Part shown: piece by piece, positions 1-4,896 of the stretch
Numbering within the stretch: the stretch's first letter is position 1
Layout: each line of letters begins with the position of its first letter
From: JBFJWU01 sp041623475 [NCBI: bacterium]
GTDB taxonomy: Bacteria; J088
Reading direction: 5' to 3'
DNA length: 8,890 bases
NCBI GenBank assembly: GCA_041623475.1
Contig: JBFJWU010000126.1
Location: 1 to 8,890, forward strand
Program-made: the position numbers and the translations under genes
Notes under the pieces: model-generated
The model's database searches: none
Told to the model about the DNA's origin: nothing
What the model saw: the letters and a program-made list of their open reading frames with translations, nothing else

Positions 1-605
1 ATCCAGACGTGGACATAGTTCCCGGGACAATCGCGGACTGCCCGCACCAGCGTCAATGGGTCCTTTTGTGCGACCAAAGCACCGACCGTCAGCCCCACGC
101 GAACGTCCGCCGGGATTTGCAATTGCTGCCGCAACCGATCGCGGGCATCCGTCGGCAATTTCCGGCCCAGGTCAATTGCCGATGGTATCAGTTCAACCTG
201 TCCGGCCGGAAATCCCGCTGCGCGCAACGATTGCTGGACCGGCCGCGAGATCGCGACAATGCAATCCGCTCGTGATAAAGGGAAACGCCTCGCCGCCAGG
301 TCCAGGCGCCGGGTGACCACGGACGGCCCCGGGCCAAATACGGCCACAGGGATCGTACCACCGGTATGGGCGTGGCCGATCCAGTCGGCACCCAGGCGGC
401 GCAATGCCCGCCAGGCAGCCACGCGACCAGGCACTGGAATAACCGTGGCACCAACCCCGTACAGGCAATCGGCCAGGGCACCGCCCTGGCGAACAATTGC
501 TACCTGGTCAATTTCCTGCTGCTGCAGATTCTGCACCAGCAGGCTTACCTGTCGCTGGCCGCCGCGCCAGCCGCGTTCGAGGTCAAGATGAGCGACTTTG
601 ATCAT
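1..605 (-). CDS. GT4-family glycosyltransferase, 3' end cut by window edge
   Basis: I translated this frame directly. ATG lies at 605-603 and the frame is open for 201 codons to the left edge, so the stop is outside the window. The N-terminus has the form of a Rossmann GT-B acceptor domain, with a glycine-rich loop RGWRGGQRQ at residues 11-19. The middle contains ADCIVAIS (113-120) and IPSAIDL (140-146), the linker typical of GT4 enzymes. VGALVAQKD (174-182) begins the donor-binding Glycos_transf_1 domain; the catalytic part beyond it is missing. The enzyme should transfer a sugar from a nucleotide donor to a lipid-linked or core acceptor at the cytoplasmic face of the inner membrane. Donor and acceptor cannot be read from the sequence. 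Its ATG overlaps the TGA of the upstream GT9 gene (ATGA), so it is probably translationally coupled. The family call is firm; a specific WaaG-like role is a guess. Confidence 0.85.
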   Translation of the reverse strand, partial: MIKVAHLDLERGWRGGQRQVSLLVQNLQQQEIDQVAIVRQGGALADCLYGVGATVIPVPGRVAAWRALRRLGADWIGHAHTGGTIPVAVFGPGPSVVTRRLDLAARRFPLSRADCIVAISRPVQQSLRAAGFPAGQVELIPSAIDLGRKLPTDARDRLRQQLQIPADVRVGLTVGALVAQKDPLTLVRAVRDCPGNYVHVW

Positions 606-1552
606 TGCCCGGTCACAGCGGCGACAAATTTGCCTGCGGGCCACTCGTCCATGCACGCAAGGGTTCCCAGCGGGCATACCTTCTGGTGGCACGGTGAACA
701 GTCCAGCGGACGGTACAACACCTGGACACTGGGACCGATTGGCCGGGACCATTTGGGCGTTGTACTGAAGAATCCTACGGTCGTCCTGGTGCCGGCTGCA
801 GCAGCCATATGGGTCAGGCCACTGTCATTGCCCACCATCCCGGTGGCACCGGACATGACAATTGCCCATTCGCGCAAGCCATACATACCAAATGCCATTA
901 CACAGCCCGCAAAGGATTCGTCAGGAAGGCGGTTACGTTCGTCGGCTGTGCCGGCAATCACAACAGTACATCCGTCGGCCGACAACCGTCGGGCCAGTTG
1001 TTCCCAGCGATCAAGCGGCAGTTCCTTGGCGGGACCGTAGGCTGCAAAAGGTGCCAGGATCCAGTACGGACGGCCCCCGTCGATGTTGGCCTTGCGCAGC
1101 AGCTGTTCCTGTTCCTTGAGATCGATCCGAAACCGCGGCTCGGGGATGCCGTCCGTTAGCTCCGCAGCTCCGTCCAGCCGCAGGTAATTCTGAATGATGT
1201 GTTCGCTGCCTGGCGGTGGAAGCGGCACCGTCTTGTGAAACAGCAACCGCGCCTCGCGCCGTGGGCCGACCCGCCGCCTGCAATCTGCCATTAGCAGGTT
1301 GATTGCCGTCGTCCAACTGCCGGAAATGGAAACCCCAAGGTCGAACCCGCGGATTGATCGCGCGACCCGATTGCTGTCCCGTCGACTCGTGAACTGGTGG
1401 ACCGTGCCGTACCCCTGCAGCAACTCTGCCGGGCCGCGTGGCGCCAGCAGATGAAGCTCGGCATCCGGGTACCTTGACTCGAAACGCTCCAGCAGTGGCA
1501 GGCACATAACCGTATCCCCGACCCAGTTTGGCGTCCGCACCAGGATTCTCAC
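602..1552 (-). CDS. GT9-family heptosyltransferase-like protein (WaaF-like)
   Basis: This 316-residue protein fits the ADP-heptose:LPS heptosyltransferase family, slightly shorter than E. coli WaaF (about 348). The N-terminus has PNWVGD (8-13); the Asp at 13 matches the position of the proposed catalytic base in WaaC-type enzymes. GPAKELPLDRW (173-183) and GNDSGLTHMAAAAGT (241-255) are the characteristic C-terminal domain motifs for ADP-sugar binding. Four cysteines (C285, C288, C293, C300) form a CSPC...CPLG...C cluster that I recall from many WaaF-like proteins. The start is GTG at 1552-1550, which overlaps the stop of the GT2 gene as GTGA; its stop overlaps the next ATG as ATGA. The enzyme is probably cytosolic or peripheral to the inner membrane. 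The natural sugar could be heptose for the LPS core or another sugar in a surface glycan; family membership is clear, the substrate is inferred. Confidence 0.88.
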   Translation of the reverse strand: MRILVRTPNWVGDTVMCLPLLERFESRYPDAELHLLAPRGPAELLQGYGTVHQFTSRRDSNRVARSIRGFDLGVSISGSWTTAINLLMADCRRRVGPRREARLLFHKTVPLPPPGSEHIIQNYLRLDGAAELTDGIPEPRFRIDLKEQEQLLRKANIDGGRPYWILAPFAAYGPAKELPLDRWEQLARRLSADGCTVVIAGTADERNRLPDESFAGCVMAFGMYGLREWAIVMSGATGMVGNDSGLTHMAAAAGTRTTVGFFSTTPKWSRPIGPSVQVLYRPLDCSPCHQKVCPLGTLACMDEWPAGKFVAAVTGQ

Positions 1553-2307
1553 GACGATGCCCGGTTGGCCTGGCGGACAAGGTAATAACGCAGCCAGGCG
1601 TTATAGACAGCACTGCCTGCAGCCAGCCAGCCCCGGTATCCGTCCAAAATCGCACCCTTCAGGACCAACTGACGCAGGCCGTGCCACAGCGGCCGCAGGA
1701 ACAGGTCGCCAGGAATATTCGCTTTGTAGCCGCTGGCGACCAGGTCGCCAGCGGCCAGTTTTGCATAACGTCGGATTCGCTCCCGGTGGTCGTCCAGCGA
1801 TCGGTAGCTGTAGTGAAGCAACTCGGAACCGAGCCGCCGGACAATTCCGTCGACCTCGACTCGTTCGTGGACGGCGCCGCCGACAACTGTTGCACTGGCA
1901 CGATTGAACAGTGCCAGTTTCCAGTCCGGTTGCCAGGCAAACCTCATCCGCCGCCCCAGGTAGATCATCCGTCGTCGCAGCTCGAACCCGTCACAGTCCC
2001 AGTCGACGTGCCGGAGTTCGTCCCAGAATTCGTCCTGCGGTACCTCGTCCGCGTCGATCATCAGAATCCAGTCGTTGCGAGCCAGTTCGACCAGGTGTTT
2101 TCGTGCCGCAACATACCCGCCCCAGGGTTCGACATGAACCTCGGCGCCGAGAGTCCGTGCAACGGATACGGTATCATCAACGCTTTCCGCATCCAGGACG
2201 ATTGTCTGGTCGACCATGGGAGCAACAGCAGCGAGCGTCCGGGGCAATCGATCTGCCTCGTTCTTCGCCAGCAGGCAGGCGGTAATCTTTGGTATGGGTA
2301 GGTTCAT
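1549..2307 (-). CDS. GT2-family glycosyltransferase (WaaE/KdtX-like)
   Basis: A 252-residue inverting GT-A glycosyltransferase. LLAKNEADRLPRTL (12-25) is the nucleotide-binding start of the fold, LDAESVDDT (38-46) the following strand and turn, and DADE (85-88) the metal-binding DxD motif. VHERV (146-150) and a basic, aromatic C-terminus (about 200-243) resemble WaaE/KdtX-type beta-1,4-glucosyltransferases of the LPS core. The length is normal for that group. The ATG at 2307 is preceded by an AGG with an 8-base spacer, but this AGG lies in a perfect hairpin (2313-2330). The gene starts 34 bases after the TPR gene and ends in a GTGA overlap with the GT9 gene, so it is part of the same transcript. 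Glucose transfer to a heptose is the best-known role in the family; here it is only inferred. Confidence 0.87.
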   Translation of the reverse strand: MNLPIPKITACLLAKNEADRLPRTLAAVAPMVDQTIVLDAESVDDTVSVARTLGAEVHVEPWGGYVAARKHLVELARNDWILMIDADEVPQDEFWDELRHVDWDCDGFELRRRMIYLGRRMRFAWQPDWKLALFNRASATVVGGAVHERVEVDGIVRRLGSELLHYSYRSLDDHRERIRRYAKLAAGDLVASGYKANIPGDLFLRPLWHGLRQLVLKGAILDGYRGWLAAGSAVYNAWLRYYLVRQANRASS

Positions 2308-2312
2308 TCAGA

Positions 2313-2330
2313 TAGCCTGGATACAGGCTA
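2313..2330 (-). promoter_or_regulatory. hairpin covering the ribosome binding region of the GT2 gene
   Basis: On the transcribed strand TAGCCTG, a TATC loop, then CAGGCTA form a perfect 7-bp stem with a 4-base loop. It fills most of the 34-base gap between the TPR and GT2 genes. The AGG that would serve as Shine-Dalgarno for the ATG at 2307 is inside the 3' arm. No T-run follows, so it is not an intrinsic terminator. It could limit GT2 translation or act as a processing or stability element. The structure is directly visible; the role is inference. Confidence 0.5.
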
Positions 2331-2341
2331 CGTCGGTTTGG

Positions 2342-3472
2342 TCAGCGGCTCAACCCGGGTTCGCCTTCGTCCGGTGCCGGCCATTCGAATGAAAATTTAA
2401 GGAACCCTCCGGACAGCTCGTCAAATACCCAACGGCGGATGTGGCGGCTCAGGCAGTCTTTCTGACTGCCGCTCAAGCCCTGGACCGATAACGCTGTCAC
2501 CGTCCCTTTTGGACCAACGGTCACCGTCACCTGGCCCGGGTTTCCCAATGCCGGGCAGACAATGCCTGCGACTTGGTTCGAAATTCGCGAGGTCACTACC
2601 AGCTCAAATGTCTGGCTCGGCCAGTGGGCCTTGAGGATTTCAACGGGATATCGCAGGTCCGGTGCCAATTCATCAGAGTCCTCACCCATGCTCTCGATAT
2701 TCATGACCGCCTCGACGCTGCCCTTGCCCCATTCCTGGATCGTGACTCCACCGTCACCTCCCGCCTGCAATCGATTGACGCTGGCCTGGTCCAGGTCCTC
2801 AATTCGGGCCGCAGACCCGGTCCCCGCTTTCTTCATCTGGGCCTGCAGTCGCCGCATATAGCGAACGACCTCGGCATTTTCCGGGTCCAGGTCGCTGGCC
2901 ATTTCATATTCGCGATACGCACGGTCGTAGTATTTCCGTGCCTCCAGCGCACGGGCATACAGGTAGTGCAGGCTGGCATCCTCCGGATTAAAGGACAGCA
3001 TCCGCGGATAAACCTCGATCAACAGTTCCCAGTCCTGCAGGTTTCTGGCAACGTCAGCAACGATTCCGAGGATCTTGACGGCGATTGGTGACTCGACACC
3101 CTTCAGGTTTGCCTGTTTGTAGTACAGCTGGACGAGCGACGATCGATTGTCGCTGGCCGCGGATTCGAACGCATCCAACCAACATTGACCACTGCCCAGC
3201 GGTTGGCTGGAAGGCCCCAGAAGCGGACAGGCTTCGCGGAATTTGCCCTGCCCGGCGAGCGACGCACCCAATCCGTCCCGGGCACCCGCCTGTTCTGGAT
3301 TTGCTCGCATCTGTCGACGGTACTCGGCCTCGGCCTCTATGTACTGTTGCTGGGCCAGTAAGGCCGAACCAGTTGGCCCCTGGGCGCTGGCGCACGCACT
3401 GGCAACAGCCGCGCCAAGCACAACGGCGACGATTCGGTTTGCAGTAATGACTGATTTTCCAGGCGCCCGCAC
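2342..3472 (-). CDS. secreted TPR protein with C-terminal TonB-C/AgmX-like domain
   Basis: Starting at GTG 3472-3470 the protein has 376 residues. The N-terminus has a basic stretch and a hydrophobic core (IVAVVLGAAVASA, residues 14-26) followed by Cys27. This is a signal peptide, perhaps a weak lipobox (ASAC), so the protein is periplasmic or membrane-anchored. TPR-like helices are seen at about 35-68 and 164-197. A linker leads to a C-terminal beta-rich domain (about 312-364, containing VTVGPKGTVTALSVQ and CLSRHIRRWVF). That domain resembles the end of TonB/AgmX-type proteins, a weak similarity judged by eye. An upstream in-frame TTG at 3529 would give 395 residues and has an AGGG before it. 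I prefer GTG because the signal peptide then sits at the N-terminus, AGGGGGA precedes it, and a sigma70-like promoter lies between the two starts. A scaffolding role in glycan assembly is plausible but unproven; I do not recognise a named orthologue. Confidence 0.8.
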   Translation of the reverse strand: MRAPGKSVITANRIVAVVLGAAVASACASAQGPTGSALLAQQQYIEAEAEYRRQMRANPEQAGARDGLGASLAGQGKFREACPLLGPSSQPLGSGQCWLDAFESAASDNRSSLVQLYYKQANLKGVESPIAVKILGIVADVARNLQDWELLIEVYPRMLSFNPEDASLHYLYARALEARKYYDRAYREYEMASDLDPENAEVVRYMRRLQAQMKKAGTGSAARIEDLDQASVNRLQAGGDGGVTIQEWGKGSVEAVMNIESMGEDSDELAPDLRYPVEILKAHWPSQTFELVVTSRISNQVAGIVCPALGNPGQVTVTVGPKGTVTALSVQGLSGSQKDCLSRHIRRWVFDELSGGFLKFSFEWPAPDEGEPGLSR

Positions 3473-3490
3473 GCTGTCCCCCTGCTCCTG

Positions 3491-3519
3491 ATCAAAGCAG
3501 TCAAACGCCTGTTTGTCAA
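3491..3519 (-). promoter_or_regulatory. candidate sigma70 promoter for the TPR-glycosyltransferase genes
   Basis: On the minus strand a perfect -35 box TTGACA (3519-3514) is followed after exactly 17 bases by TTTGAT (3496-3491), matching the -10 consensus at four of six positions. Transcription would begin near 3484, leaving a short leader with AGGGGGA before the GTG at 3472. The box lies in the region between the acyltransferase stop (3590) and that GTG. It would let the TPR and glycosyltransferase genes be expressed apart from the export genes. Prediction from consensus only. Confidence 0.4.
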
Positions 3520-3589
3520 TTGCCGTCAACGCTACCCTTTACAAGACATCGGGACAACCTTCGCAACTCAGGCTGCGCGCACTTGTTCC

Positions 3590-4621
3590 TCACCTGCCAA
3601 CAAGCAAACCGATCCGCCTCGCGAAAAGATGCGAGGGTCGCTCTACCGATATATAGAAAAGAAATGCTACCGCGGTCATGATCAGGAATCCGGCAAACCA
3701 CGTGACAGCTTCGGACTGGTCCAACCCAAGCAACAGTTGTTCTGACAATCGAACAGACAGAACGTGAGTTAAATAGATCGAGTAACTTACTTTACCCAGC
3801 GGATCAAGAATCAGTCGCCGGTTTTCGTATCCGGGTCTAATGTTATATTCAGCAATTTCACGTCGGAGCCAGAAATACACACCAATTGCGAATAGATTCA
3901 ATGTCCATGGATACCCAAGATCAAGATGAAATCTGGCGACGCTGAGAATCATCGCGGTGACAACAATTGAACCACGAATGAACCAAAGCTCGGCCATTCC
4001 AGCGGCCGAGGAATTTTGCCAGCGGCTCCAATCAGACTCGGCCATCAGGCACCCTAACAGCCAGCATGGCAGTCCCAAAAGCCAGTTCAGGCCGTTCCCG
4101 AACGATGGATAGTCCAGCGCCATAGGAGCAGATGCCGCTACGGCAAAAGACCCCAGTAACGCCGCCACAATGATTCTGAACCAGGACACCCTGGAACGAA
4201 TCAGGCGAAAGACAGGGTAAAGCAGGTAATAAACCAGTTCGGCAACAAGGCTCCAGAGGATTGACCGGTCGAAAAGGGTCAGCTTTACACCAAGAGGCCA
4301 CGCAAGCAGCATTGCAGCGCCCATTGGAACAAGAATCCTGATCAGTCGACGTGCATAGAAATCGCCTGGTCGGAATTCACGGCCATCAACATATGCGTGG
4401 TGTATTACGAATCCCGACAAGACGAAAAAAACAATTACTGCGGCCGGCGCTGGGAACAGGTTGTGATAAACCGCTACCAGCAATCGACCAATGATCCCGA
4501 GATCCAAAAAGAATGGCTCCAGCGGTGGAGCCCATCCGTGCCCAAATGCGACCCAGACTGCAGCCAGGAACCTGATCGAGTCCAGACCACGTATTCGTCT
4601 TACAGCAACCCGAGTTTGCAT
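3590..4621 (-). CDS. membrane O-acyltransferase, AT3 family (Acyl_transf_3, OafA/YrhL-like)
   Basis: A 343-residue polytopic inner-membrane protein with roughly ten hydrophobic segments. Family signatures are seen in order: R17-x10-H28 in the first helix region (RFLAAVWVAFGH), the motif required for AT3 activity; FFVLSGFVI (65-73); FYARRLIRILVP (88-99); LWSLVAELVYYLLYP (122-136); and SYSIYLTH (279-286). Such enzymes move acyl groups, usually acetyl, across the membrane onto sugars of O-antigen, capsule or exopolysaccharide. Here the substrate is probably the glycan exported by the neighbouring genes. There is no SGNH domain, so it is the short form. The ATG at 4621 is preceded by CCAGGTAA, a weak and tightly spaced ribosome site, and by a 3-codon ATG-ACC-AGG-TAA mini-frame. 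Six sampled 60-base lines average 45% GC against about 64% in three lines from other genes, which hints at separate acquisition; hydrophobic codons explain part of it. Confidence 0.9.
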   Translation of the reverse strand: MQTRVAVRRIRGLDSIRFLAAVWVAFGHGWAPPLEPFFLDLGIIGRLLVAVYHNLFPAPAAVIVFFVLSGFVIHHAYVDGREFRPGDFYARRLIRILVPMGAAMLLAWPLGVKLTLFDRSILWSLVAELVYYLLYPVFRLIRSRVSWFRIIVAALLGSFAVAASAPMALDYPSFGNGLNWLLGLPCWLLGCLMAESDWSRWQNSSAAGMAELWFIRGSIVVTAMILSVARFHLDLGYPWTLNLFAIGVYFWLRREIAEYNIRPGYENRRLILDPLGKVSYSIYLTHVLSVRLSEQLLLGLDQSEAVTWFAGFLIMTAVAFLFYISVERPSHLFARRIGLLVGR

Positions 4622-4896
4622 TTACCTGGTCATTTGAATTCGAATAGCAATTTTATTGACGACCGCAGCCAGGCTTGCAACTTACCGATGACCCGACCGC
4701 TGCATCCGCAACGTACTTTCGAATCCGCCCCCGGGCTAACGGCATATTTGCGAGCCCGGAGTCGACGCCTGCCAGGTCAAATCCGGCAGGTGCAATAAAT
4801 TCCTGAGCGAAGTTCTCGATCCCGGCGACCTCTGGCTGGGCCGAAAGCGCAACCATACCCGTGCAGGCTGTGAAGATTTCTGAACTGACTCCGTGA
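4622..4896 (-). other. intergenic region with two stem-loops, no convincing gene
   Basis: This 275-base gap is the only sizeable non-coding stretch. Two inverted repeats lie close together: CCGGGCT/AGCCCGG at 4731-4737 and 4753-4759 (15-base loop), and an 8-bp stem with one G-T pair at 4766-4773 and 4785-4792 (11-base loop). Neither is followed by a T-run on the transcribed strand, so neither is a standard intrinsic terminator. The first 240 bases after the kinase stop are GC-rich like the kinase gene, while the last 60 or so before the acyltransferase are AT-rich (about 42% GC). An open frame across it (to 4653) has no recognisable protein features and I do not call it. Confidence 0.5.
4650..4680 (-). 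promoter_or_regulatory. weak candidate promoter upstream of the acyltransferase
   Basis: TTGCAA (4680-4675) is followed by AATAAA after 17 bases (4657-4652) or by the better TAAAAT (4655-4650) after 19 bases, about 30 bases before the ATG at 4621. Both arrangements depart from the sigma70 consensus. The main support is the AT-rich location in front of a gene separated from its upstream neighbour by a long gap. Confidence 0.2.

Noticed and set aside
928-1000. Zinc-finger-like role for the four-cysteine cluster of the GT9 protein (cluster itself encoded near 650-700)
   Set aside because: The CSPC...CPLG...C pattern is familiar from WaaF-like heptosyltransferases, so it is not evidence for an extra domain or fusion.
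366-1040. A 224-codon open frame on the plus strand
   Set aside because: It is antisense to the GT4 and GT9 genes, whose protein motifs are unmistakable; its own translation shows no family features.
1528-2301. A 257-codon open frame on the plus strand
   Set aside because: It lies entirely antisense to the clear GT2 gene and the GT9 start, has low-complexity composition with no recognisable motif, and is what GC-rich coding DNA produces by chance.
2313-2330. Hairpin as an intrinsic terminator ending the TPR transcript
   Set aside because: The stem is followed by TCTGAATG with no T-run, and a glycosyltransferase start codon comes 5 bases later.
4653-4856. Possible 67-residue small protein in the gap after the kinase gene (ATG at 4856)
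   Set aside because: There is no clear ribosome site, no hydrophobic segment or motif, and the frame continues out of the kinase coding region, which suggests a chance opening in GC-rich DNA.
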